Origin: Magicicada septendecula
Taxonomy: Eukaryota > Arthropoda > Insecta > Hemiptera > Cicadidae
Reading direction: 5' to 3'
NCBI GenBank assembly: GCA_034769895.1
Contig: CM068373.1
Span: 21,371,967 to 21,435,966 of the forward strand
DNA length: 64,000 nt
This document shows positions 31,853-42,663 of the stretch, in pieces (position 1 is the first letter of the stretch; each line of letters opens with the position of its first letter). The notes beneath the pieces are model-generated. The model saw only the letters and a program-made list of their open reading frames with translations, was not told where the DNA came from and ran no database searches. A program made the position numbers and the translations under genes.

Positions 31853-33967
31853 TTTATAACTCTACCTCTACTATTATGCGTTTCAATCTCGTTGTGATTT
31901 AATTAATTTAATTGAATCGTGCCCCACGTTCCGGGCAAGCCATTTATAACTACACTACTATGCGTTATTGTAATGTAATGTTGTGTGTGAGTACCCACCT
32001 GCTGTCTGATCTTGCAGATTCTTCCGACTAGGGCGTGTGGATTTTGGATTTGAAGTTCGCAAGCTAGTAATCTCAAATTATTTCAACAACACACATAATG
32101 GGTTACTTTAAAGGGGGAGAGTTTTGTGAGACTGGTAGGCTTTATCGTACAACAATAAAACACTGTTATATGGGGTAATAAAACGTTGTTTATTACACCA
32201 ACAACACACAAGAATAGAATGGTTATAATCTTATGAATTTTCTTATAGTCTATACAATGAATCGATGTTTTTCGATTGATTAATAGTTGAAAGAAACTGA
32301 ACTCGTTCTTTGCGAGTTAATTGCAATTTAAATTTTACTTTATTAATTGATTTGAATTTAATTAAATTTATTTAATTAATTTGAATCTAAGTGTTCATGA
32401 AACAAAATATAACTCTGAAATTAATTCGAATAATTAATTAAAATAAATTAGACGTGACAGTCTAGTTCACGTTATTTCATTTCTAGTGATTCTACTTCTG
32501 ATCTACTGCAGTATGATCTAAGATTAGATAGTCAGTTAAGATTTGTATAGCGCTTTTATACTACTTCTATTTCTTAACTATAACTTACTAAAACCTTAAA
32601 CTGCTATACAGATTATCACAACGAATTTACTTTTTAATTACTAGAGTCTTTGCTTTTTGTTTGGCACCTGAATTATTTGAATTATAATGTTTTAATTGAC
32701 AAATAGAAAATTTGATCTGAAAAATAAATAAGTGGATTTTGCTTTCCTGTTACTGAAGAGGATGTCGTCCCGATTTGTCCCTCGTCGATTCGAGTCCTTG
32801 GTTAGAGAAAGTAATCTGCTTAGAACTGCTGGATTCGGTCGTGGAGTTCAAAATTCGGCAACACTCTGCTTCCTTGCTGTTTGTGAATATTTTAACGTCT
32901 GCTGTTGTCTGCTGGAAGTGCTTCCTGTCCCTCGTCGATTCGCACGTTGCACGTCAGCGTGTGTGTGTGTGCTTCGTTCGAGTGGTCGCTCTGCTCGTCA
33001 GCTGTTCACCAATAATTTAGACGGCCTCTCTGCTGTATTCTTGAAGTCTGGTCTTGAAGTCGGGTGGATCTCTTGCGTGCTTATGACTAACTGGTAGTAC
33101 ACAATAAGCTTAGTTGATGTCCTGAAGAGTATCTCGCCTTTACAAAACAATTACGAGCTCTACAGATGATCTGTACTTAGTGTGTTCGTAATTGCGTGTG
33201 TGTTGACCACGTAGAGTCTTCTTGTTGATCTTCACCACTTTGGCTACTAGACGATCGAAGGACTACGTCTTAACTTCGTGAGTACTGACAGAAGAGTGAT
33301 TTTTCCACCAGAAAACACCGCACTAGCCGGGGCTGCATGAAATGATTTCATTGGTCGAAACACTCTCCCTACCACATAAAATTTAGAATTCCCTCGGTCC
33401 GTGAGAATGAAGTCTGGTTCCCACAGACGGAGAATAGAATTATTATCTAATATAATTATCCGGCGCAACCAATTTGTCGCTACGGATATCCTGTACTTAT
33501 TTAATTTTGCAATAACTTGGTTGCAAATCAAGTTGTGTGAAATCTAAAATTTACAATTTGTCAGAAATTATTATCTTTATAACATAGTAAAATCTCATTA
33601 CTGTAATTCTATTTTTACAGAAGTTATTCAATTATTTTAATTAACTCTTACATTTGTTAATTATATTGCATCAAATTTGCACACGTCATTATTAATATCT
33701 CGGCAAACATTTTGGCTATGTTAGATTTCGCCTTTATTTATTAGTTTCCGAGATATTAATAATTAACAGTTTGGGTGTGGTCGCTTCCTTGTACAGCGAA
33801 CTGATTACATAATGACCACGTGTGCGTTGCTTTACACAGCATTATTTTCAATGCTCTACATTCAAATGGAGTTTTAGACTGTTACTTTTTATTTAAATAT
33901 GCTTTCAGTATGCGGTAAACATATAACCCCAAATAGTTAATATTTGGTTCCGTTATATATTCCCACA
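31853..33967 (-). repeat. LTR between units 7 and 8
   Basis: 2115 bp, with private substitutions CAAATTATTTCAAC near 32076 and GAGCTCTACAG near 33156. Confidence 0.6.
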
Positions 33968-34477
33968 CCCGCTTTAAAAAAAAAATGAATATAATTATTA
34001 CAGTTATTTTTTTTTTTTCTTAATCATTACACACATATTCTGTAATCATTATTCTTATTAACTATACATTGTATTACTTATTCTGAAGACACGTACACAA
34101 GTGTTAATGTTATTGCATTATATACAATTTAACCCTAAATACATGTATTAAAATATCATATTTGCAACTTATTGCGTATAATGTTTTTAAAACGAGTAGT
34201 ACCCTTTGTTTATAAACAGTGGCACACGTACAAAAGAATTTGCTGACAGCATTTAGAACCGTTATCGCCGGGCGCGCGGCTAATTGCTTGACCTAGTTTC
34301 ATATGTGGGTCAGGTAGTTGTTATCGCGTGACGTAATTATTTCCTGCCGTGAGCTCGTTCAGTTGTATATGCTTATTATTTATCGCGTTAGGAAAACATT
34401 ATTATTAATATACACGTTATCTATAATTATTATTAATAATATTATAAAACACAAATTATTTATTTTAAATTTAATTA

Positions 34478-34858
34478 TTATAATACAATTACATTATCTT
34501 TTAACCGTAATATTTCGTAACCCTTTTTACGAACGGTTCGACAGTACTTCGTTAACCATCGGTCATTTTCGTCACCGGATTCTTCGTCTACGTCTTCCCA
34601 CGCTGACTGTGTGGGAACGTCGTCGTCACTTTCCTGCTCTGCCGGATGTACTTTTGTCGGTGCCCATTGTTGCATTGTGTTAACGGCCAACCACGTTTCC
34701 TTACCATCCGGTTGAAATACTTTGTCAACTGGCGTACAAATTTCTGTATAAAAATCACTTTTCTTAAACCTAGCATTTTTCTTATTTTTACCTACTTTAT
34801 TGCGATAGGCTTTAGCATGATTTATGGCGCTTCCTCCCTGGAGGCGCCCGTTTCCAAG
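34478..34858 (-). CDS. -1 frame extension ORF, unit 8
   Basis: 126 codons, same translation as unit 1, entered at 34864-34858. Confidence 0.6.
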   Translation of the reverse strand, partial: LGNGRLQGGSAINHAKAYRNKVGKNKKNARFKKSDFYTEICTPVDKVFQPDGKETWLAVNTMQQWAPTKVHPAEQESDDDVPTQSAWEDVDEESGDENDRWLTKYCRTVRKKGYEILRLKDNVIVL

Positions 34859-36447
34859 TTTTTTTGAAACTTACGATTCTTTTTCCTCTCGTTGGGGTCT
34901 TTATTACTTGGAGTATCGCTGTCTTGCTCTATTGTATCGGTCCTAGCTAATTCAACCGTTTGCATAGCTCTAATCGGGGCCCCGTCGTTACCCTTACCCT
35001 GCCCCTTTGATCTACCAAAATTTTGTTTTCCCTTGTACTCAAAGGTTTTATTTGGCTGTTTTGACGGTGTTTGGGGTGGAGTAGAACTGGTACTCGGTTT
35101 TTGATCCGTTTGCTGATGGTACTGTAGTCGCGTATTCTGCCCTTCATTATTTCGGCGAAAATCGGGATTATAACGCCACCCACCAAAATCAAAAACCGTC
35201 TCACTTTGGGACACTAGAATGAGGAGTTCGTCTACCGTGCGAATACCCTGGGTAAATACAGCTACTCTAATGTTATGATTAAAATGGTAGGCAAGCTTGG
35301 TGACTATGTCAATCTCCGCAAATGCTGGGGTTAAATGCTTCGCGCGTTCGACCTGCTGGATTATATAATTTTCGGCGGTAATACCCATTTTCTTATCAAA
35401 CCGGCCATATTCCAGTTCATTGCGCAGAAGTCGTTGGGTATGCGAGTTCCAGTACCGGCTTTCAAATTTTTGTTTGAACTCCGCGTATGTGGACACTCTA
35501 TCGCGTACAATGTTATACCACTTACGCGCCGAATCACGCATCGCGTTAACCACCCACTGTATTTTGTCTTGATCTTCTAGTCGGGAACCTACTCTAGCCA
35601 TTTCACTCTCACATGCTAATAAAAATTCAATGGGGTTTTCGTTATTTTCCCCCGTAAAATACACGCGATTTTTCTCGTCGACAGGACCTTGTACCAAAAT
35701 ATTTGGAGCAGACCTCCTTCGTACCTCCTGTCGTACTTTCAAAATCTCGTCGCTTAACGTTTGTAAAACACTCTCTTTATTAGAGTCAATGTTAGATCGC
35801 GTCTCTACAATTGAAGCGTCTAATTTATCTACTCGTCGTTGTGTTTCGGTCACGTCCGCGTGAATTTTTACCTCTAGGGATTCCACCTTCCTGGAAACCT
35901 CTAATGTTTGCTTTTCACAACGGCTTATGTGATCCTTGAACCGGCCCTCCACACGTGTTACTTGTTCAATAAACGATTTTTGTATAGTGGTCTCAAAAAC
36001 CTTAAACCGTTCATTGATTTTAGTATCGACCGTATTTACTCTTTCACCGATCTCTGCGACTTTTTCCGTTAATTGTTTATTACTCTCACCGACTTCAACG
36101 ACTCTCGCGGTTAGCTCTTTATTACTTTCCGCGATTTCGGTGACTTTAGCGGTCAACTCGTTTACGCTTTCGTCTATTTTCGCAGTTAATTCTTTACTAC
36201 TTTCTTTATTACTTTGCTTAATCTCGGCGTTTATGTCAGCATTACTTTGTTCTAATGCTTCGGTTAGACTAACTTTTTGTGCCTCGATTTTGGAAGTTAT
36301 TTCTGCGTTGCTAAGTTCAAATTTCGCGTCAATTTTCTCAAATCTCGAGTTCATATTAGCGGTCAAATCCGCATTCATTTGCGCGTTAGCTTGTTTCATT
36401 TCCGCGTTCATTTGCTGCATTTGTTTAAGTATTTTATCCATATCCAT
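34822..36447 (-). CDS. gag: Gag-like capsid protein, unit 8 (first unit in transcription direction)
   Basis: 541 codons with Ile76 and Glu499, a combination unique to this unit. It is the gag nearest the outer 5' LTR, so it is the one that a promoter at the array edge would transcribe first. Confidence 0.85.
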   Translation of the reverse strand: MDMDKILKQMQQMNAEMKQANAQMNADLTANMNSRFEKIDAKFELSNAEITSKIEAQKVSLTEALEQSNADINAEIKQSNKESSKELTAKIDESVNELTAKVTEIAESNKELTARVVEVGESNKQLTEKVAEIGERVNTVDTKINERFKVFETTIQKSFIEQVTRVEGRFKDHISRCEKQTLEVSRKVESLEVKIHADVTETQRRVDKLDASIVETRSNIDSNKESVLQTLSDEILKVRQEVRRRSAPNILVQGPVDEKNRVYFTGENNENPIEFLLACESEMARVGSRLEDQDKIQWVVNAMRDSARKWYNIVRDRVSTYAEFKQKFESRYWNSHTQRLLRNELEYGRFDKKMGITAENYIIQQVERAKHLTPAFAEIDIVTKLAYHFNHNIRVAVFTQGIRTVDELLILVSQSETVFDFGGWRYNPDFRRNNEGQNTRLQYHQQTDQKPSTSSTPPQTPSKQPNKTFEYKGKQNFGRSKGQGKGNDGAPIRAMQTVELARTDTIEQDSDTPSNKDPNERKKNRKFQKNLETGASREEAP

Positions 36448-36677
36448 TTTAAATAGACAACAATGTCAAATATACACAATTTAAAATACACAGAACAGTT
36501 TCAAATACACAATAACTTTACTGTTGTACAAACACCAGTCACAAAACTCTTTGGGGATTGTTTATGTTGGACGCCAGCTGTTTTACGAGTTAAAACAGCA
36601 AAGTTGTTTTACACGTGAAAATTAAATTTAAATTGAATTTAATTAATTTTCTCGAGCCCCACGAGATTGGAGCGCCA

Positions 36678-38777
36678 TTTATAACTCTACCTCTACTATT
36701 ATGCGTTTCAATCTCGTTGTGATTTAATTAATTTAATTGAATCGTGCCCCACGTTCCGGGCAAGCCATTTATAACTACACTACTATGCGTTATTGTAATG
36801 TAATGTTGTGTGTGAGTACCCACCTGCTGTCTGATCTTGCAGATTCTTCCGACTAGGGCGTGTGGATTTCGGATTTGAAGTTCGCAAGCTAGTAATCTCA
36901 AATTATTACAACAACACACATAATGGGTTACTTTAAAGGGGGAGAGTTTTGTGAGACTGGTAGGCTTTATCGTACAACAATAAAACACTGTTATATGGGG
37001 TAATAAAACGTTGTTTATTACACCAACAACACACAAGAATAGAATGGTTATAATCTTATGAATTTTCTTATAGTCTATACAATGAATCGATGTTTTTCGA
37101 TTGATTAATAGTTGAAAGAAACTGAACTCGTTCTTTGCGAGTTAATTGCAATTTAAATTTTACTTTATTAATTGATTTGAATTTAATTAAATTTATTTAA
37201 TTAATTTGAATCTAAGTGTTCATGAAACAAAATATAACTCTGAAATTAATTCGAATAATTAATTAAAATAAATTAGACGTGACAGTCTAGTTCACGTTAT
37301 TTCATTTCTAGTGATTCTACTTCTGATCTACTGCAGTATGATCTAAGATTAGATAGTCAGTTAAGATTTGTATAGCGCTTTTATACTACTTCTATTTCTT
37401 AACTATAACTTACTAAAACCTTAAACTGCTATACAGATTATCACAACGAATTTACTTTTTAATTACTAGAGTCTTTGCTTTTTGTTTGGCACCTGAATTA
37501 TTTGAATTACAATGTTTTAATTGAAAAATAGAAAATTTGATCTGAAAAATAAATAAGTGGATTTTTCTTTCCTGTTACTGAAGAGGATGTCGTCCCGATT
37601 TGTCCCTCGTCGATTCGAGTCCTTGGTTAGAGAAAGTAATCTGCTTAGAACTGCTGGATTCGGTCGTGGAGTTCAAAATTCGGCAACACTCTGCTTCCTT
37701 GCTGTTTGTGAATATTTTAACGTCTGCTGTTGTCTGCTGGAAGTGCTTCCTGTCCCTCGTCGATTCGCACGTTGCACGTCAGCGTGTGTGTGTGTGCTTC
37801 GTTCGAGTGGTCGCTCTGCTCGTCAGCTGTTCACCAATAATTTAGACGGCCTCTCTGCTGTATTCTTGAAGTCTGGTCTTGAAGTCGGGTGGATCTCTTG
37901 CGTGCTTATGACTAACTGGTAGTACACAATAAGCTTAGTTGATGTCCTGAAGAGTATCTCGCCTTTACAAAACAATTACGAGCTATACAGATGATCTGTA
38001 CTTAGTGTGTTCGTAATTGCGTGTGTGTTGACCACGTAGAGTCTTCTTGTTGATCTTCACCACTTTGGCTACTAGACGATCGAAGGATTACGTCTTAACT
38101 TCGTGAGTACTGACAGAAGAGTGATTTTTCCACCAGAAAACACCGCACTAGCCGGGGCTGCATGAAATGATTTCATTGGTCGAAACACTCTCCCTACCAC
38201 ATAAAATTTAGAATTCCCTCGGTCCGTGAGAATGAAGTCTGGTTCCCACAGACGGAGAATAGAATTATTATCTAATATAATTATCCGGCGCAACCAATTT
38301 GTCGCTACGGATATCCTGTACTTAATTAATTTTGCAATAACTTGGTTGCAAATCAAGTTGTGTGAAATCTAAAATTTACAATTTGTCAGAAATTATTATC
38401 TTTATAACATAGTAAAATCTCATTACTGTAATTCTATTTTTACAGAAGTTATTCAATTATTTTAATTAACTCTTACATTTGTTAATTATATTGCATCAAA
38501 TTTGCACACGTCATTATTAATATCTCGGCAAACATTTTGGCTATGTTAGATTTCGCCTTTATTTATTAGTTTCCGAGATATTAATAATTAACAGTTTGGG
38601 TGTGGTCGCTTCCTTGTACAGCGAACTGATTACATAATGACCACGTGTGCGTTGCTTTACACAGCATTATTTTCAATGCTCTACATTCAAATGGAGTTTT
38701 AGACTGTTACTTTTTATTTAAATATGCTTTCAGTATGCGGTAAACATATAACCCCAAATAGTTAATATTTGGTTCCG

Positions 38778-38782
<5 letters not shown>
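36678..38782 (-). repeat. Terminal 5' LTR of the array, last ~10 bp lost
   Basis: Same LTR, but matching stops at GGTTCCGTTATA (about 38782), about 10 bp before the predicted TGTGGG terminus, and runs into a (TA)n tract. It has at least five private substitutions (near 37510, 37525, 37565, 38088 and 38325), more than I noticed in any internal LTR, as expected for an array edge that escapes homogenisation. Confidence 0.65.

Positions 38783-38827
<45 letters not shown>
38783..38827. repeat. (AT)n microsatellite at the array edge
   Basis: About 22 AT dinucleotides join the end of the terminal LTR to the next repeat. A shorter (AT)n at 46627-46649 precedes the paralogous segment, so the tract was probably the pre-existing neighbour of that segment. 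Confidence 0.9.
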
Positions 38828-38833
<6 letters not shown>

Positions 38834-38957
38834 ATGTATATATATTGCCATGTTGTAATTCTTAATTTGTAAGCAACATTTTATTTACTTTTATATTTTT
38901 ACCTTTATAATTTAATTTAGAGACACACCTTGCCTTTACTGAATATGAGCCTTTACT

Positions 38958-39176
38958 AAGAGTTAGCAAATCCATTCTGTGGGACATATGTGTATGAGGG
39001 GTTATCCCAAACATCTTGTAAACGTTATAAAGAGCTTACACTACTGTATAAGGATAGCTTTATCTATACGAGAGGATGTCGTGGAAGATATTTATATTAA
39101 TCAGGGAGTGCGCCAAGGCTGTAGCATGTCTCAAACACTATTTAATATCTATATTGACGACATATCTTTCTTCTAG
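38958..39176 (+). pseudogene. LINE reverse transcriptase fragment, copy B1
   Basis: Conceptual translation gives ILWDIC, a frameshift, then RGYPKHLVNVIKSL ... INQGVRQGCSMSQTLF NIYIDDI, the conserved GVRQGC(P)xSPTLFNIYIDD block of non-LTR reverse transcriptases. It stops right after IDDISFF. The upstream catalytic motif and the downstream YADD box are not in frame here. One frameshift and truncation at both ends mark it as dead. The clade (RTE, CR1 or Jockey type) cannot be fixed. Confidence 0.75.
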
Positions 39177-39177
39177 G

Positions 39178-39508
39178 TTAGCAGCCCATAGGCTCGCAAT
39201 TTTTCACGCTTCTCTGCTTTTCTTTTCAACTCACATTATGATGTGCTGTTCATATCGACCATAAGCTGTTTCATGTAGTCTAAACGGGGTCGACCTCTGT
39301 GATTCTTCCCTTCAATTGTTCCTTCTATTATTCTTTTAACCAACCCATTGTGTCGTAGTATATGCCCTATAAACGTAGCTATTCTGCCTTTTAAATTTCG
39401 TAGAAATTTCTTTTCCTCCTGAGATCTTTTAAAGATTCCCCTAGTCGATATATTTTCCCTCCAACTTATCTTGAATATTCTTCTGTAGCATCAGGTCTCA
39501 AATGCTTG
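39178..39508 (-). pseudogene. LINE ORF2 C-terminal fragment in opposite orientation, copy B1
   Basis: The minus strand translates as a typical LINE ORF2 tail: CYRRIFKISW, then GRIATFIGHILRHNGLVKR, then GKNHRGRPRLDYMKQ. The GRPR box and FIGHxLRH motif are family hallmarks. One in-frame TGA replaces the usual Trp before CYRR, and a TAA lies at 39236. It abuts the plus-strand RT fragment tail to tail, and the same junction occurs in copy B2, so the rearrangement predates the duplication. Confidence 0.65.
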
Positions 39509-39559
39509 GATGACATAGAGAGTGGATATTACGAGTGGCTCCGGAAATAAAAGTAAACA

Positions 39560-39768
39560 GTAGAACATACACGAATAAAATGCTGTTTGCGGATGATTAT
39601 CCAAAACAATGAATGCGAGCTTCAAAGTTATATGATTTTGCTTATAATTACAAAATTCCAGTTACAGTAAGTTTGTTGAAATTGCAACATGAAACTTTTT
39701 TGTGCAGAAGACAAAAACAATTGTGGGCAAATACCCCTTGCGGACAAAGATTGAATTGGATAATAAGA
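39560..39768 (+). pseudogene. LINE RT middle segment (degenerate), copy B1
   Basis: Frames of this stretch recall the region between the catalytic box and the connector: KMLFADDY near 39580, then KYPLRTKIELDNKTL just before the inverted-repeat insertion. Several stops and shifts are present. It continues after the insertion as EQVSDFRYLGCD. Confidence 0.45.
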
Positions 39769-39978
39769 CTTTATAGAATACTGAAACTTTCAACTTGTGA
39801 AACTACTTGTCTTTTCTTCTCGTATGCGTTTCGGCGTGGTGTTCACCTTCGTCAGCTTGGCGACTCAAAGACAGACAGACTGTCTCAAAGCTGACGAAGG
39901 CGAACACCACGCCGAAACGCGTACGAGAAGAAAAGACAAGTAAGTTTCACAAGTTGAAACTTTCAATGTTCTATAAAG
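39769..39978. mobile_element. Inverted repeat with hammerhead-like motifs on both strands, copy 1
   Basis: Two arms of roughly 100 bp (from CTTTATAGAA at 39769 to its complement ending 39978) flank a short centre near 39870-39885. On the plus strand the right arm has CTGACGA (39891-39897), stem II GGCG/CGCC (39899-39902 / 39910-39913) around AACACCA, GAAAC (39914-39918) and GTA. The left arm carries the same order on the minus strand (CTGACGA at 39855-39849, GAAAC at 39832-39828). Stem I is poor: one pair, then an AAA bulge and GAGA/TCTC. Downstream AGTGCTGTGAAAGAAG (near 39983) matches the tail of the 48216-48360 element. Hammerhead motifs in inverted terminal regions are known from Penelope-like elements. 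Confidence 0.55.
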
Positions 39979-40036
39979 TTTAGTGCTGTGAAAGAAGATG
40001 ATGAACAATCAAAACAACTAGGATAATAAGAATATA

Positions 40037-40343
40037 GAGCAGGTGTCAGATTTTCGCTACCTTGGTTGTGACATAACTTTTGATATGGATTACGATGTGG
40101 TGCAATTCGGAGAGCGCTGTCTAGAAAAAAAGACTTATGTAAAATTTTATAAGGTAATACCTGTGTTAGTGTTGTTGAACGGTTCTCAAAAGTGGTTCCG
40201 GCGAAATAACATCTGAGTAGAATGCAGGCATTCGAGATGAGATTCTTGCGTTCTTTTAAAAGCTGCACACAAAGGGATAGGCGCTCCTACAATGGCGATA
40301 TTCTTGAAGAGTTCACACTTTTAATTCCCAACATTGTGTTGCA
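40037..40343 (+). pseudogene. LINE ORF2 C-terminal region, copy B1, split by insertion
   Basis: Translates as EQVSDFRYLGCDITFDMDYD, a shortened middle, then KFYKVIPVLVLLNGSQKW, a TGA, and MQAFEMRFLRSFKSCTQRDR. These match the FxYLGC, LLYGSExW and QxxEMRFLR blocks of LINE C-termini. The frame is broken at 40343 by a 1282-bp insertion and resumes at 41637. Confidence 0.7.
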
Positions 40344-41625
40344 ATCATTCGTCTTCCGCCGAATGCAACAATCCGCGAATTGTACCTTGCCCGACGCACT
40401 GACGTCACGCCCTCCCTTTTACTAACCCTATCGTTTGCCTTGTTAAATCTCGTCAGTCTCCCATCAAACGCTGTGAGCAGAGCGGCCCGTCGCCGGACTT
40501 TCGTCAAGTATGGGAGCCTCAATAACCAAGGTAACTATGATTGTTTTGAGCTATCGTAAATCAATGCTAGTGGCTAATAATTTTGTATATTACGTTTGTA
40601 ACGAAAAGAAGAAAACTTGTAATAGATGTAAAAAGATTGTTATCCATAACCAACCAAGACGTATCTTGTCTGTAATAGTCAGCCTCGCCTAAAACTAAAT
40701 TTCAGCCAGTCAAATTGATGAAAGGACCTAAGATATGTAAAGTTCAGTGTCAGTACTCATTATATATGTAATTTGAAGTCGTAACCTTGTAATGCCATTT
40801 TGTAATATTGTAAATTGTAACTACGCACTGTATGAATGCATGTGTGCGTGTTAATCGAACGATGTGGGTATAAAGTGTACTAAAAGATGTGAAAACTTTC
40901 AGTTCAAAACTTGGTTCGACGTTCCGGACCGAAGACACGAGAACACGAACTTCGTACAGATTTTACTCGATCTTCCAGCACAGACATAGCAGTGGTTCAA
41001 AGCAGGTACTGAGGAACACGCAGCCGTAGCGACCAGATACAGCAGGTTGCAAATGGACTTATCTGGATTGCCAGGTAATATTTTTACCTTTAATAACTTA
41101 CGGTGGCAGTTGCTGCATAATCACGAAGCAAAAGCGAGACAAACTAGTTACTCATCATAAGTGTCAGAAACAATTTTATAAACTTTTGTGATAGATAACA
41201 GTGTCAGAAATTTATAAGTAGATCACAGCGTGTACGCTGAACACCATTTTGTAAACTAGTATTGATTCACGCGACAGCCCCATATTTAGCATTTAACATT
41301 TTCTATACACAGTTTTTCAAAAAAAAAAAATTAGCTCAGTACTGACCGTTGCTGACTGGCACATAATTAAGTAAATTTTAGAGGCTCGTAATGTTTTTGA
41401 AATAAACGGGTCGCGTCCGGCTCAGCTCACAGATTGATGCTTTCAACAATTTCTTTTACTTGCACCTCCTCCCTTTATAGAATTATGTTAATTATAGAAA
41501 CAGTTGAGAAATAAGTTACAACACAGAAAAAGTGTCTTAAGCATTTTGATGGATTTAGATGTTACATTATGTTATTTGTGTGTATGCTGAACACTACCGG
41601 GGCCCAAGCAGCGGGAAGTGCTACA
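40344..41625 (+). mobile_element. 1282-bp insertion, probable solo LTR
   Basis: Absent from the paralogous site at about 48150. Flanked by ATTGTGTTGCA (40333-40343) and ATTGTATTGCA (41626-41636), a target duplication of between 4 and 11 bp. It has no protein-like ORF, a CRE-like TGACGTCA near 40399, and a TATA/initiator pair at 40869-40903. Promoter, size and lack of coding content suggest a solo LTR in plus orientation. A full family match was not possible. Confidence 0.5.
40869..40903 (+). promoter_or_regulatory. TATA box plus TCAGT initiator inside the insertion
   Basis: TATAAAG at 40869-40875 and TCAGT at 40899-40903 give exactly 32 bp from the TATA T to the initiator A, the arthropod core promoter spacing. 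It would drive plus-strand transcription out of the probable LTR. Confidence 0.55.
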
Positions 41626-41855
41626 ATTGTATTGCAGAGAACGAAGAAAAATTGATTGGTTATCTGAATAGGATGCCAGACGGCAGGTTGCCTAAGGAAG
41701 TCTGGCAACACAAGTATGTTAGATGGCGAAGTATAGGAAGGCCTAGGAAGCGTTGCGTTGGTGAAATGTACATTTTTCTTCCGGACAAGAACTGGTGATT
41801 CGGCTTAACCCTGATAGAAGAAAAAGAAGACGAAGTTAATTATAAAGTTCTGTAT
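41626..41855 (+). pseudogene. LINE ORF2 C-terminus and 3' end, copy B1
   Basis: Continues the split frame: GYLNRMPDGRLPKEVWQHKY, then RRSIGRPRKR-like SIGRPRKRC, a stop, and an AAG/GAA-rich 3' tail near 41818-41836. The RMPDGRLPK and GRPRKR boxes are typical LINE endings. The intact CCTAAGGAAGTCTGGC at about 41692 shows the empty site for the insertion in the other copy at 48216. Confidence 0.65.
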
Positions 41856-42604
41856 TATACACGCCGGTACCAATCTGCGAGCTTGACCTTGACGACAGCT
41901 GGCAAGGACAATAGCTAATAGTCAACTTGAAAATATCGTGCCGTTACTCTATAGGTGACTATTTGCATTACTTTATATCGGATCATATTTTAATAGTTTC
42001 CGCTCATTTATAACATATCTTTGGTATACTTATATTTATACATTTTCTGAGTAGTATTGAATATTAAAGCTGTAAATTATTAATGTAATTGTAAATTTCT
42101 TCAAAGAGGCATCGAATAAGTACGCGAGCGAAAGCATTTTTTTCATCCAGCGGAGAACTTTTTTTCCAAAGCGATGACCTATACTTTTTTTCTGCTTAAC
42201 CGTTTTCTGAAAGTCCAAGTAAAATTTTAAGATCACAATCCGAGAAAGTGTTGAGGAAAGGTTTCGAGATATCAAGGATGTAAGCAGAGCGTAGCGGAGC
42301 ATTAACAGAAAAGACGGGAGCTGTGTTGTGCTTATGCATGATGCGGTGGGGTGTGTAAGCTTGTATGTTACAATGTTAAACACACAGACACATTGTTTTC
42401 TTATACCCATATTTCGTTGAATCAGTATTGTTTAAAACCGTAAAACAAAATTTATAGTTTATAAACAACGTTGACTATACTGAACAAGTATGAGTCAACG
42501 AAATATCCGTTGAAATAAGAAAATAAAATAAATACGAAAAAATTCGTAGTTTTTTCGTTGTTTAATATTTCAAAGATCAAAATACTCCGATATGAAAACA
42601 TGAG

Positions 42605-42663
<59 letters not shown>

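Larger units (their letters stand above)
1..38782 (-). mobile_element. Tandem array of eight gag-only LTR-retrotransposon units
   Basis: Eight direct repeats start at 1, 4823, 9646, 14472, 19297, 24122, 28944 and 33767 (4822-4826 bp each), followed by a partial ninth at 38592-38782. Copies differ by a few substitutions and by homopolymer length near unit positions 210-250. Read on the minus strand, a unit is LTR, primer binding site, leader, gag, -1 frame ORF, 3' untranslated region and next LTR, so neighbours share LTRs. The inference is a head-to-tail array of a non-autonomous LTR element, produced by unequal LTR exchange or by integration of concatemeric circular DNA. No reverse transcriptase, protease or integrase motif occurs in any unit. 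Phase 1 is only where the window begins, inside an LTR. The array may continue to the left. Confidence 0.85.
38828..41855 (+). repeat. Segmental duplication, part B copy 1 (LINE-derived, with insertions)
   Basis: Runs parallel to 46630-48525 with a constant offset of 7808 bp over the first kilobase, from TTGCCATGTTGTAATTC onward. It contains broken LINE pieces, a hammerhead-bearing inverted repeat (39769-39978) shared with the other copy, and a 1282-bp insertion (40344-41625) absent from the other copy. Confidence 0.75.

Noticed and set aside
1..38591. Ordinary satellite DNA or CRISPR-like direct repeats
   Set aside because: The repeat unit is 4.8 kb with retrotransposon structure and coding content, with no short repeat/spacer pattern.
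40313..40522. 69-codon minus-strand basic ORF
   Set aside because: It spans the LINE/insertion boundary at 40343, so it cannot be an ancestral gene.
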